A stretch of DNA of 64,000 nucleotides, taken from positions 102,088-166,087 of the forward strand of contig NZ_JOEM01000017.1 of the NCBI RefSeq assembly GCF_000718135.1, in the 5' to 3' direction. The notes beneath the pieces were generated by a model, which saw only the letters and a list, made by a program, of their open reading frames with translations, had not been told where the DNA came from and did no database searches. The DNA is from Streptomyces cyaneofuscatus (GTDB taxonomy: Bacteria > Actinomycetota > Actinomycetes > Streptomycetales > Streptomycetaceae). A program made the translations under genes and the position numbers. Positions 44,712 to 53,139 of the stretch are shown here, piece by piece (within the stretch, counting starts at the first letter, position 1; every line of letters starts with the position of its first letter).

Positions 44712-46079
44712 TCACCCCTCCTCGCCCCGCGCCGCCGCCAGCAGCCCCTGCCAGTCGGGGATCTTCACCGGCCCCCGCCCCAGCGAACGCCCCAGGGCCG
44801 CCTCCGCGCGCTCGATCGACAGCCAGCCGTCCCACTCCACCGGCCGCAGCCCCCACGCCCGCAGCACGGCCAGCGGGTCCTCCGCGGCCGGCCGGCGGGC
44901 GAGCAGCGGCGCGTCCTCGATCAGCGAGGCGACGGTCTCCTTGGCGCAGGACCGGTTGGAACCGATCACCCCGGTCGGCCCCCGCTTGATCCACCCCGCC
45001 ACGTATTCCCCGGGTGAGGGCACCCCGTCCCGCAGGACCCGCCCCGCCGCGTGCGGCACCGTCCCGCGCACCGGGTCGAAGGGCAGGCCGGGCAGCTCCA
45101 CCCCGCGGTAGCCGACGGCCCGCAGCACGAGCTGGGCCTCGACGTCCTCGTACGCACCGGTGTCCTGGACGCCCCCGGCACCGTCCGGAGCCGTACGCGC
45201 GAACCGCACCCCCGCCACCCGCCCGCCGCGCTCCAGCAGCTCCACCGGCCGCAGGAAGAACCGCAGCCGGATCCGGCGTGCGGCATCGGCCGCCGCGGGC
45301 TCACCCCGCGCCGACCAGCCGCGCAGCACGTCCAGGTTCCGCCGCACGACCGCGGGCAGCGGCAGCCCCTCCTGGGCCGCGTACGCCGGGTCCATGGCCA
45401 GCTCCGCCGGGTCGACGACGACCCGCGCCCCGGGCAGCGCCCCCAGCTCCCGCAGCTCCTTGGTGGTGAACCGGGCCTGGGAGGGGCCGCGCCTCCCCGC
45501 GATGTGCACCTCGCGCACCCGGCTGCCGGCGAGCGCCCCGAGCGCGGCCCTCGGCACATCGGTGGCGCGCAGTTCGTCCGCGCCGCGCGCCAGGATCCGG
45601 GCCACGTCGACCGCCACGTTGCCGACCCCGATCACCACGGCCGAGCGGGCTTCCAGCGTGAAGCCGTCGGGGGCGATGTCCGGGTGGGCGCTGTACCAGG
45701 AGACGAACCGGGTGGCGGACCAGCTCCCCGGCAGATCCTCGCCCGGCACCGCCAGCGGGCGGTCGGCGGCGGCCCCGACGCAGTAGACGACCGCGTGGTA
45801 CAGCTCCGCCAGACGGGCCGGGGGGACGCCGTCCGCCCCGCCGATCTGCACATGGCCGACGAAGGTGACCCGCTCGTCCTCCAGGACCGCCCGTAGGCTG
45901 TTCTGGAGCGACTTGATCTTCTCGTGGTCGGGGGCGACCCCGTACCGCACCAGGCCGTACGGGGTGGGCAGCCGGTCCAGGACGTGTACGCGGACCTCGG
46001 GCACGAGCGACCGGTTCAGCAGGGCCTGGGCGGTGTAGACCCCGCTGGGACCGGAACCGACGACGGCGACACGGAGCAC
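44712..46079 (-). CDS. fprA: FprA-like ferredoxin/adrenodoxin-type NADP reductase
   Basis: A 455-residue two-dinucleotide-domain flavoprotein. FAD fold: RVAVVGSGPSGVYTAQALL near residues 3-21, then LPTPYGLVRYGVAPDHEKIK, the hallmark of adrenodoxin reductase/FprA. NADP fold: SAVVIGVGNVAVDVARILAR and the AGRRGPSQARFTTKELREL segment; late FAD contact GPTGVIGSNRSCAKETV. It would pass electrons from NADPH to ferredoxins that serve P450s. GTG 46079 follows AGAGGTGC. No P450 or ferredoxin gene lies nearby. Confidence 0.93.
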   Translation of the reverse strand: MLRVAVVGSGPSGVYTAQALLNRSLVPEVRVHVLDRLPTPYGLVRYGVAPDHEKIKSLQNSLRAVLEDERVTFVGHVQIGGADGVPPARLAELYHAVVYCVGAAADRPLAVPGEDLPGSWSATRFVSWYSAHPDIAPDGFTLEARSAVVIGVGNVAVDVARILARGADELRATDVPRAALGALAGSRVREVHIAGRRGPSQARFTTKELRELGALPGARVVVDPAELAMDPAYAAQEGLPLPAVVRRNLDVLRGWSARGEPAAADAARRIRLRFFLRPVELLERGGRVAGVRFARTAPDGAGGVQDTGAYEDVEAQLVLRAVGYRGVELPGLPFDPVRGTVPHAAGRVLRDGVPSPGEYVAGWIKRGPTGVIGSNRSCAKETVASLIEDAPLLARRPAAEDPLAVLRAWGLRPVEWDGWLSIERAEAALGRSLGRGPVKIPDWQGLLAAARGEEG

Positions 46080-46219
46080 GGCGCACCTCTTCCCGGAGGG
46101 TGCTTTCCAGCATCGCACCGACGGCCGGAACACGGGAGGTCCGCGGCCGGGTGACCCGGACCGCACCGAGCCGTACCGGACCGGACCGGACCGGACCGCT
46201 CCGGACCGCGGCGCGTCGC

Positions 46220-46888
46220 TCACGTCATCAGCGTGCGCATCCGGTTGATCTCCACCGTCTGCTGGGCGGCGACATCGCTCGCCATCTCTTCGACGAACAC
46301 GTCATTCCCCTCGGAGAGCGCCTCCGTGGCCATGGTGATCGCCCCTTGGTGGTGGGTGATCATCAGCTCCAGGAAGAGCTGGTCGAAGGCCTTGCCCTTC
46401 GCCGCGCGCAACTCCTTCAGCTGCGCTTCGGTGGCCATACCGGGCATCCCGGCATGGTCGTGGGGCTGTTTGCGGTCCTCGCCACCGTTCCTTTTCAGCC
46501 AACCTTCCATGGCGCCGATCTCCGGTTTCTGGCCTGCGGATATGCGCTCGGCCAGCCGCTTCACGGCTGCGGCGGAGGCTCGTTCCGGGGCGAGTTCGGT
46601 CATCACGAGGGCCTGGGAGTGGTGCTTGATCATCATCTGTGCATAGCGGAAGTCGGCGGAGTTCGCGGTGTCCCTGCTCGCCTCCTTCGCCGCCTCCTCG
46701 GCAGTGAGCGTCCGGGCGGGCTCGCCCGGTCTGCCGGGGGCCACCACCCCCGGACCTGCGTCCTTGCCCGAGGCCGGCTTCGTGTCGCCGCCGTCGCCGT
46801 CGCAGCCGCCCAGGGTGAGAGCGGCGGCGATCACCGCTGCCGCGAGGACGGTTGCGCGCGGACGGGCGGACGGACGGTGGATCAACAC
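46220..46888 (-). CDS. DUF305 lipoprotein
   Basis: A 222-residue lipoprotein. The signal ends in the lipobox TLGGC (Cys near residue 29), followed by a disordered linker and a DUF305 four-helix bundle: MMIKHHSQALVM and LMITHHQGAITMA supply the paired HH motifs that can bind metal, often copper. GTG 46888 follows an ideal CAGGAGGT. It is divergent from the LVIVD-repeat gene across about 180 bases, and the pair may act together at the cell surface. Copper or redox role is family inference. Confidence 0.92.
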   Translation of the reverse strand: MLIHRPSARPRATVLAAAVIAAALTLGGCDGDGGDTKPASGKDAGPGVVAPGRPGEPARTLTAEEAAKEASRDTANSADFRYAQMMIKHHSQALVMTELAPERASAAAVKRLAERISAGQKPEIGAMEGWLKRNGGEDRKQPHDHAGMPGMATEAQLKELRAAKGKAFDQLFLELMITHHQGAITMATEALSEGNDVFVEEMASDVAAQQTVEINRMRTLMT

Positions 46889-47066
46889 GGGGACCTCCTG
46901 TGCCACATGGGTGTGATGCAGACCGTTCCTAGCACGCTTCCGCGGGCCCGAAGATCAAAAACTTCATTACGTCTCTGTTGCCATCTGTTGATGTGTACAT
47001 GGGAGGGACGATACTGCCGGGGTCCGTGAACCGTTCGAACCCCGAACGGATACAAGGGAGGACGCA

Positions 47067-48560
47067 GTGATCTCGTTGCACACCACCCGCGTGCGGCGCA
47101 GACGTCTGGGCGTGGCAGCAGCCGCGGCCGGGCTCTTCGCCGCGCTGCTGACGGCCGCACCCGCAGCGGCGACGCCCGACCCGGGCGACGCCCCGGTCGG
47201 CCGCGGCTCCGTGACCACCAGTCAGCAGGCCGAGGCCCGCGCCGCCATCCGCGGCGGTGACATACCCGGCGTGGACGAGATCGTCCACAGCTCGAACATC
47301 AAGCACCTGACGAGCGTCCCGAAGGGCGCCCTGAAGGGCACCAACACCGACCTCGCGTTCCAGGGCAAGTACGCCTACGTCGGCAACTACGACGGCTTCG
47401 TCATCTACGACATCAGCAACCCGAAGAAGCCGAAGACGGTCTCCGAGGTCCTCTGCCCGGGCGCGCAGAACGACATCTCGGTCTCCGGGAACCTGCTGTT
47501 CCTGTCCACCGACTCCTCGCGCAGCGACGACTCCTGCTCCAGCACCACCCAGCCCGCCACGGAGAAGTCCTCCTGGGAGGGCATGAAGATCTTCGACATC
47601 AGCAACAAGCGCAACCCCCGGTACATCGCGGCTGTCGAGACCGCCTGCGGCTCGCACACCCACACCCTCGTGCCGGACGGCAAGAAGAACATCTACATCT
47701 ACGTCTCCTCGTACTCGCCGAACGAGACGTTCCCCGACTGCCAGCCGCCGCACGACGGCATCTCCATCATCAAGGTTCCGGTCAAGAAGCCGCAGAAGGC
47801 CAAGATCGTGGACTTCCCGGTGCTTTTCCCGGACGGCGGCAACCCGGGAGCGCCCACGAACCCGGGCGTCTTCAAGACGTCGGGCTGCCACGACATCACG
47901 GTCCTGCCCTCCCAGGACCTGGCCGCCGGTGCCTGCATGGGTGACGGCATCCTGTTGTCCATCAAGGACCCGGCGCGCCCGAAGGTCATCGACCGGGTCC
48001 AGGACAACGTGAACTTCGCGTTCTGGCACTCGGCCACCTTCAACCAGGGCGCGAACAAGGTCGTCTTCACCGACGAGCTCGGCGGCGGCGGCGCGGCGAC
48101 CTGCAACGAGGAGATCGGCCCCAAGCGGGGTGCCGACGGCATCTACGACATCGTGGGCAAGGGCGACCAGCGCAAGCTGGTCTTCCGCAGCTACTTCAAG
48201 ATCGACCGCCACCAGGCCGACGTCGAGGTCTGCGTCGCCCACAACGGCTCGATCATCCCGGTGAAGGGCAAGGACCTGATGGTCCAGGCCTGGTACCAGG
48301 GCGGCATCTCCGTCTGGGACTTCACCGACTCGGCCAAGCCGAAGGAGATCGCCTTCTTCGAGCGCGGCCCGGTGACGCTCGACCAGGTCACCACGGCAGG
48401 CCCCTGGTCGGCGTACTACTACAACGGCCACATCTACTCCAGCGACATCGCCAAGGGCTTCGACGTGCTGAAGCTGACGGACAAGCGCACCGACCCGGCG
48501 GCCAAGGTCAAGCTGGACGAGCTCAACGTGCAGACGCAGCCGGACTACTTCGCCCGCTGA
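47067..48560 (+). CDS. secreted LVIVD-repeat beta-propeller protein
   Basis: A 497-residue exported protein. An Arg-rich twin-arginine-like n-region (TRVRRRRLGVAAAAAG) and signal end ATPAAA... near residue 36 are followed by a propeller made of LVIVD-type repeats such as GFVIYDISNPKKPK, MKIFDISNKRNPRY, GISIIKVPVKKPQKAK and GISVWDFTDSAKPKE. Several Cys (CPGAQ, DDSCSS, TACGSHTH) could form disulfides. It uses more Lys than neighbours, as expected for an exported repeat protein. GTG 47067 follows AAGGGAGG. Function unknown; divergent from the DUF305 lipoprotein. Confidence 0.9.
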   Translation: MISLHTTRVRRRRLGVAAAAAGLFAALLTAAPAAATPDPGDAPVGRGSVTTSQQAEARAAIRGGDIPGVDEIVHSSNIKHLTSVPKGALKGTNTDLAFQGKYAYVGNYDGFVIYDISNPKKPKTVSEVLCPGAQNDISVSGNLLFLSTDSSRSDDSCSSTTQPATEKSSWEGMKIFDISNKRNPRYIAAVETACGSHTHTLVPDGKKNIYIYVSSYSPNETFPDCQPPHDGISIIKVPVKKPQKAKIVDFPVLFPDGGNPGAPTNPGVFKTSGCHDITVLPSQDLAAGACMGDGILLSIKDPARPKVIDRVQDNVNFAFWHSATFNQGANKVVFTDELGGGGAATCNEEIGPKRGADGIYDIVGKGDQRKLVFRSYFKIDRHQADVEVCVAHNGSIIPVKGKDLMVQAWYQGGISVWDFTDSAKPKEIAFFERGPVTLDQVTTAGPWSAYYYNGHIYSSDIAKGFDVLKLTDKRTDPAAKVKLDELNVQTQPDYFAR

Positions 48561-48604
48561 CCCGTCGGCAGGAGGAGTCCTCCGGTTCGTCCCGCACTCA
48601 CAGC

Positions 48605-48648
48605 GCCGGCGTGCGCCGGGCGGTTCTTCCCGCCCGGCGCACGCCGGC
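48605..48648 (+). terminator. very strong hairpin terminator
   Basis: Perfect 19-bp stem (48605-48623 with 48630-48648; left arm GCCGGCGTGCGCCGGGCGG) and a TTCTTC loop, 45 bases after the LVIVD-repeat gene stop. Confidence 0.85.
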
Positions 48649-48807
48649 CCCGCGCGTGGATGGGATGCGCGGGGCCGCGGGCGCCGCAGATTATTCATTG
48701 ACCGATGAGCCGGGCCGGGACATGCTGTATGCCGCGCCTGGATCCGGCGACGCGGGGGATCGCCGGAGTCAGGTGTGTTTCCCGGGGGAGCGGCTCCGGT
48801 CCCGGGC

Positions 48808-48987
48808 TCAGACGGCGGTACGGGCGTTGCCGCCGGTCGCGGCGGCCCACTCCACGAGCAGACGCTGGTACTCCGCCTCGTCCTGCGGGGACAGGTAGCC
48901 GCCCGAGCGCTGCCACAGGCCGCGGATGTCCGCGTTGACCTCTGTGGCGGAGCGCGTGGAAACGGACGACGACGACATCGGGGACAT
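48808..48987 (-). CDS. 59-residue conserved small protein
   Basis: Short frame with good actinobacterial codon bias: a Ser-rich start, then VNADIRGLWQRSGGYLSPQ and DEAEYQRLLVEWAAATGG, which predicts two amphipathic helices. Similar tiny proteins of the pattern ...IRxLW...EYQRL...W occur in Streptomyces (recollection). ATG 48987, no obvious ribosome site but ATG-rich start (MSPMSS; second ATG at 48978). It lies alone between the terminator and the PAP2 gene. Function unknown. Confidence 0.7.
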   Translation of the reverse strand: MSPMSSSSVSTRSATEVNADIRGLWQRSGGYLSPQDEAEYQRLLVEWAAATGGNARTAV

Positions 48988-49077
48988 GCATACAAGGCTA
49001 CGGCCCCGATCCGATGATCCGACCCCATGCGGGACGGGATATCCCTCACACGACGGGGGTTCGGGGCGGGATTTCGG

Positions 49078-49773
49078 TCACACTCCGGGCTCCGGCGCCC
49101 TGCGGGACACGCTCCGGGCGTATCCGGCGACGGTGAACGCCACCACCGCCACCCCCAGCAGCGTCCCGCCCACCACATCGGTCAGCCAGTGCACCCCCAG
49201 GTACACCCGGGTCACCGCCACCCCGATCACCGAGACCACCGCCACGGCCACCGCACCGGCCCACAGCGCCGGCCCCGCTCCGTACAGCCGCAGCAGCCAC
49301 AGGAGCAGCCCGCAGCTCACCACCGCCGTCATGGCGTGCCCGGAGGGGAAGGCCGAGAAGTGGGCCGAGTCCACCGGGTCCGGCCAGCGGGGGCGCTCGC
49401 GGTCCACGGCGGCCTTCACCCCCTGCGAGAGGAGGGAGCCGAGCAGGCTGGCGGCGGCCACCCACAGGGCGAGCAGCCGCGCGCCGCGCCACCACAGGGC
49501 CACCACGGCCACCGCGACCAGCGCACGCATCGTCCACGGGTCCCAGAACCAGTCCGTCAGCACCCGGTTGGCGTGGACCAGTCCCGGCTCGGCCACCGCG
49601 TGCCGGTGCAGGGAATCGGCGACCGTACGGTCCAGGGACATCAGGGGCGACCACTGCGCCGCGACCAGGGCGAGGAGCACCACGAACAGCGTGAGAACCG
49701 CGGTGCCCGCTGCCAGGGCGGCCGCGGGGCGGGGGAAGCGGTCGTCCGTCCTGGTGATGTGAGGGGAGTGCAT
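49078..49773 (-). CDS. PAP2-superfamily membrane phosphatase
   Basis: A 231-residue protein with about six membrane helices and the three phosphatase motifs: KAAVDRERPRWP (K-x6-RP), FPSGHAM (PSGH) and TRVYLGVHWLTDVV (R-x5-H-x3-D). All catalytic residues are present. Family members dephosphorylate phosphatidate, undecaprenyl diphosphate or similar lipids. ATG 49773. It sits directly downstream (33 bases) of the M56 gene on the same strand. Confidence 0.92.
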   Translation of the reverse strand: MHSPHITRTDDRFPRPAAALAAGTAVLTLFVVLLALVAAQWSPLMSLDRTVADSLHRHAVAEPGLVHANRVLTDWFWDPWTMRALVAVAVVALWWRGARLLALWVAAASLLGSLLSQGVKAAVDRERPRWPDPVDSAHFSAFPSGHAMTAVVSCGLLLWLLRLYGAGPALWAGAVAVAVVSVIGVAVTRVYLGVHWLTDVVGGTLLGVAVVAFTVAGYARSVSRRAPEPGV

Positions 49774-49806
49774 GGGGTGATCCTCGCGGACACCACCGCC
49801 GGGTGG

Positions 49807-50742
49807 CTAACCCAGAGCGCGAAGTCCCGGAACGAAGGCCACCACGAGCGGGACGACCGGGACCAGTGCGGCCGCCGCCGTCAGACGCAGCCGGCGGCCC
49901 GCCGTCAGCCGGTCCACCGGGGCCAGCAACCGGTTGACGCGCAGCGGGACTTGGGCGTCCGGGGTGGGGCAGGGACCGAAGACCCCACGGTCCTCGTTCA
50001 GCCCGACGAGGGCGAGCGCGGTCGTCAGCCGGCCGAAGCGGCGTGAGGCCACGTCGTCGGCCGCCAGCTCGACGAGCCGGTGCATCTCGTCCCGGAACGC
50101 GGCGAACACCGGGACCTGCGGGAAGCCGATGGCCAGCGCCGAGGAGCAGTGCAGCAGCCAGTCGTGCCGGGCCTGCGCGTGGCCCTGCTCATGGGCGAGC
50201 ACGGCATCCAGCTGACGGCCCTTCAGCCGTCCCAGGGCAGCGGTGGTGATGACCAGCTGGGGCGCCGAACCGGGCAGCCACCAGGCGTCCGGGCGCTCGC
50301 CCTCCAGCACCACGAGGCGGTCGGCGCCGGGCTCCTCGCCCGGCAGCAGCGGGGAGCGGACCAGCAGTTCCGCCCGGCGCTGCTTGCGGCGCCGCCGCGC
50401 GCGCCGGATCTCCCGCAGGAGCATGGCGCCGCTCCACAGGCCGCCCAGCGCCAGCAGCACCGCGATGACCGCCGACCAGGGCCCGTACGCGGCCAGGGCG
50501 TACGCCTCGACCACGGCGTGCGGAGCGGGGGCGAAGACATGGCCGCGTACCGCCTGCCAGGCGGCGGCCGCGCTGAACGTCATGGAGAGCGCGAACGACA
50601 CGAGCACCCCGGCCACCACGCACTGCCACACCCACAGCGCCACCACCGGTTCGCGCTCCGGCCACCGGGCCCGGGCCATCAGGCGCGGGGTCACCAGAGC
50701 GGTCAGTGCACCGAGCAGCAGCAGCGCGAGGGAGACCAGCAT
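49807..50742 (-). CDS. M56-family membrane metallopeptidase
   Basis: A 311-residue protein with N-terminal membrane helices (about 2-20, 33-58, 88-108), a cytosolic or periplasmic protease domain and a C-terminal hydrophobic helix. Zinc motif HEQGH is in AVLAHEQGHAQARHD (about residue 190), with a downstream ELAADDVA as third-ligand region. It is a second M56 protease in the window, here without a BlaI-type regulator gene beside it; the adjacent membrane genes (DUF5134, PAP2) may form a group. ATG 50742 has a weak ribosome site. Confidence 0.9.
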   Translation of the reverse strand: MLVSLALLLLGALTALVTPRLMARARWPEREPVVALWVWQCVVAGVLVSFALSMTFSAAAAWQAVRGHVFAPAPHAVVEAYALAAYGPWSAVIAVLLALGGLWSGAMLLREIRRARRRRKQRRAELLVRSPLLPGEEPGADRLVVLEGERPDAWWLPGSAPQLVITTAALGRLKGRQLDAVLAHEQGHAQARHDWLLHCSSALAIGFPQVPVFAAFRDEMHRLVELAADDVASRRFGRLTTALALVGLNEDRGVFGPCPTPDAQVPLRVNRLLAPVDRLTAGRRLRLTAAAALVPVVPLVVAFVPGLRALG

Positions 50743-50839
50743 GGCGCCAGCCTATGAGGGGCGGACGATCCGGGGGTATGGCTGCGCCCGGCAAGTGACG
50801 CAGACCACGGTTTGGAGGGCCTCTGTCTCGCGATCTGTC

Positions 50840-51472
50840 TCACAGAGTGAGAAGCATGGCGAACATGGCGATGCCCATGGTCAGTCGGCAGGCCATCGTC
50901 AGCTCGGTCCCCCCGCCCGCCGCGACGCCCGAGACGCCACCCCCGAGGCCGCCCCCACCGCCCCGTACGACGCCCTCCGTGCTGCCGCCCGCGAAGCTCG
51001 CGACGCCCGTCCCCGCCGGTATGAGGTGCCCGGCGGAGCGCAGCACGTACAGCGCGTAGTAGAGGAGCAGCACCCCTGTCAGCACCGGGACGCCCCCGGC
51101 GCCTCCCGCCGCCGCTCCGTGCCCGGCGTGCCCGCCCGCGCCCGCCGCCCCCGGCGCCATCGTCACCGCCATGTAGACCATCGCCAGCGAGCCGACCAGA
51201 TGGTGCAGATGGTGGGCGCCGCGCCGCGCCGACCGGAGCGCCCGCAGAGCGGCGGCGCCGAACACGGCTCCGTACACCGCCCAGGCCCACTCCGGGAGCG
51301 TCAGCACCGCGGCCGGTACGGCCATCGCCGCCATGCCGAAACCCATCAGCGCCTCGCCGCGCGCGGTGCTGCGCTCCTGAGGGGTGCCGGTGCGGGTGCG
51401 CAGCAGGCAGTAGGCACCGCTCACCGCGCACAACGCCAGCAGCAGCCAGCCGGCCAGGGCCCCTCCGTGCAC
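50840..51472 (-). CDS. DUF5134-family membrane protein
   Basis: A 210-residue protein with five to six membrane helices and a His/Gly-rich segment (GGHAGHGAAAGG, then HHLHHLVG earlier) that could bind metal such as copper. It fits DUF5134, an actinobacterial family often beside M56 proteases and copper genes. GTG 51472 follows AGGAGGAGG. It lies 97 bases upstream of the M56 gene on the same strand. Function unknown. Confidence 0.8.
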   Translation of the reverse strand: MHGGALAGWLLLALCAVSGAYCLLRTRTGTPQERSTARGEALMGFGMAAMAVPAAVLTLPEWAWAVYGAVFGAAALRALRSARRGAHHLHHLVGSLAMVYMAVTMAPGAAGAGGHAGHGAAAGGAGGVPVLTGVLLLYYALYVLRSAGHLIPAGTGVASFAGGSTEGVVRGGGGGLGGGVSGVAAGGGTELTMACRLTMGIAMFAMLLTL

Positions 51473-51652
51473 GGCGAACCTCCTCCTCGGACGTACGGCC
51501 GGTGCGGTGGCGTACAGCGGCGTACGGCACCGCTGTAGTCGATGCCCAGGCCCGGGCCGCCGAACCCGGCGCGCGGGGGCGTGAAGGGGGTGCGCCGGGG
51601 TCCGGAAGGGGCGCTCCGGGTCGCGTTACTCTCGACCCGGACGTGTGCGCGG

Positions 51653-51692
51653 CACGCAGAGAGCAGCAGAGCACACGCAGAGAGCAGCAGAG
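51653..51692. repeat. 19-bp direct repeat in the GNAT leader
   Basis: CACGCAGAGAGCAGCAGAG occurs twice, at 51653-51671 and 51674-51692 (period 21), immediately before the ribosome site of the GNAT gene at 51709. It could be a slippage product or a leader binding site. Confidence 0.7.
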
Positions 51693-51708
51693 AACGGAGC
51701 CTTCCACC

Positions 51709-52287
51709 ATGGACACCGCCACGCCCCCCGGCTCGGCCCGCCTGACCTTCCGCGACGCGACCGACGCGGACACGCCTGCGCTGGTGGCCCTCATCGAGTC
51801 CGCCTACCGCGGCGACTCCAGCCGCACCGGCTGGACCACCGAGGCCGATCTCCTGGAGGGGCAGCGGACCGACGAGGAGGGCGTGCGCGCGGTCATCAAC
51901 GCTCCGGCGGGCCGGCTGCTGGCGGTCGAGCGCGACGGCGGGCTGATCGCCTGCTGCCAGCTCGAACACCGTGGCGACGCGGCGTACTTCGGGATGTTCG
52001 CGGTCCGCCCCGGCGCCCAGGGCGGTGGCCTGGGCAAGGTGATCATCGCCGAGGCGGAGCGCACGGCCCGGGAGAGCTGGGGCGTGGCCGAGATGCACAT
52101 GACGGTGATCTCGGCGCGCGAGGACCTGATCGCCTGGTACGAGCGGCGCGGCTACCGGCGCACGGGACAGTTCACGCCGTTCCCGTACGGCGACGAGCGC
52201 TTCGGCATCCCGCAACGCGACGACCTGGCCTTTGAACTCCTGGTCAAGAACATCGAGGACCGCCAGGGGGTGTCCGGAGGATCTTGA
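51709..52287 (+). CDS. GNAT-family N-acetyltransferase
   Basis: A 192-residue acetyltransferase. Acetyl-CoA binding loop VRPGAQGGGLGKVIIAEAER, then AEMHMTVISAREDLIAWYERRGYRRTG (given as HMTVISAREDLI and WYERRGYRRTG), the usual GNAT end. ATG 51709 with GGAG 9 bases upstream. The last residues (RQGVSGGS) and the stop codon are encoded by the dispersed repeat element, so an insertion there may have replaced the original C-terminus. Substrate unknown. Confidence 0.88.
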   Translation: MDTATPPGSARLTFRDATDADTPALVALIESAYRGDSSRTGWTTEADLLEGQRTDEEGVRAVINAPAGRLLAVERDGGLIACCQLEHRGDAAYFGMFAVRPGAQGGGLGKVIIAEAERTARESWGVAEMHMTVISAREDLIAWYERRGYRRTGQFTPFPYGDERFGIPQRDDLAFELLVKNIEDRQGVSGGS

Positions 52288-52346
52288 CCGGGTCCGCGAC
52301 GCCTGGCGCTACCCCAAGCTCTCGGCCTCGCTCGAGCAGGGGAGAC
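52270..52346. repeat. dispersed intergenic element, copy 2, plus downstream part
   Basis: The first 25 bases match 27516-27540 at 24 of 25 positions (GTGTCCGGAGGATC then TTGACCGGGTC) and overlap the 3' end of the GNAT gene. It continues with a stretch including CCCCAAGCTCTCGG and CTCGAGCAGGGGAGACCCC, which I recall as common in Streptomyces intergenic repeats. It marks the left edge of a disordered region. Confidence 0.55.
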
Positions 52347-52489
52347 CCCATCCCTCGCGGATCCGGGGCGGTCCCAAATGGTTCGAGCCACCAGCCGCTC
52401 GATCCGGTCCCCCATCGCACCAGTGATCACCCACCGGACGGACGCACCCGATCGGCCCACCAAGAGACACGCTTCAGGACGGGCTTCCC

Positions 52490-52927
52490 TCAGGCCGCAG
52501 CTGGGATGGTGTGGTCGCAGTACGGCCGAGGACTGCGTTCCTGGCGCGGGCCCCGGGTGGCGGCCCGGATACGTGAGGCGGCTGCGGCGCAATGGTAGGC
52601 ATGGAAGTGCTGGACAAGGGTTTCGCGCTGAGCGGGAGTGCCTGGGGCGCCCACCAGGATCAGGTCCATGTGATGGGGCATTTGCACCGATCCATCAGGG
52701 GCGATGTGGGTGACGCGCAGCGAGCACAGCAGGCGGTCGCTCATCAGTCGCCGCAGGCGGCAGCGTATGTGGGTCTCGGGGTAGTGGACATCGACGGTGT
52801 CGTCCGTGCACGAGATGTGCTCTGCCGGATCGAGGCGCTTGTCGGTGATGATGAGAGCGAAACGCGGGGCGAGGCCGCGGACCAGCGCGAGGCGCGGCCG
52901 CTGGCGTGGGTGCGGTGGATGGGGCAC
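52490..52927 (-). CDS. hypothetical protein, 145 residues
   Basis: Unrecognised soluble protein with genuine third-position GC bias. Middle part reads ALIITDKRLDPAEHISCTDDTVDVHYPETHIRC (parts: ALIITDKRLDPAEH and DTVDVHYPETH), then LLCSLRVTHIAPDG and DLILVGAPGTPAQ. GTG 52927 follows AGGAGGA 5 bases upstream, supporting the start. It lies in the scarred region between the dispersed repeat and the broken NRPS gene. No domain assigned. Confidence 0.55.
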   Translation of the reverse strand: MPHPPHPRQRPRLALVRGLAPRFALIITDKRLDPAEHISCTDDTVDVHYPETHIRCRLRRLMSDRLLCSLRVTHIAPDGSVQMPHHMDLILVGAPGTPAQRETLVQHFHAYHCAAAASRIRAATRGPRQERSPRPYCDHTIPAAA

Positions 52928-53136
52928 GGAGTCCTCCTGGGGCGCTGGTGTCCGGGGCGCCGGGCGAGCGCCCACTCCCATACGGCACCGGCCACGGCGA
53001 CCCAGCGGTCGGCGTACGGGGCGGGGCGCGGGCGGGCCCGGTCTGCGGTGGCGCGGGCCAGGGTGGCGAACGCGCCGGTGACCAGCGAGGGCCTTGGGCG
53101 TCCGCGACGGGCGGAGTTGGCGGCGAACCGCAGCAC
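52925..53136 (-). pseudogene. remnant of an unidentified coding sequence
   Basis: Minus-strand frame from GTG 53136 reads VLRFAANSARRG...LVTGAFATLARATADRARPRPAPYADRW..., shown here as VLRFAANSARRG and LVTGAFATLARATAD, with good codon bias to about 52925, then runs on out of phase over the next gene. There is no ribosome site, and its right end meets plus-strand adenylation-domain sequence, so it is probably a truncated gene. Family not recognised. Confidence 0.35.
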
Positions 53137-53139
53137 GCG

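Noticed and set aside
46929..49178. 749-codon minus-strand frame over the LVIVD-repeat gene
   Set aside because: Antisense frame without domains; the plus strand encodes a signal peptide and clear repeats.
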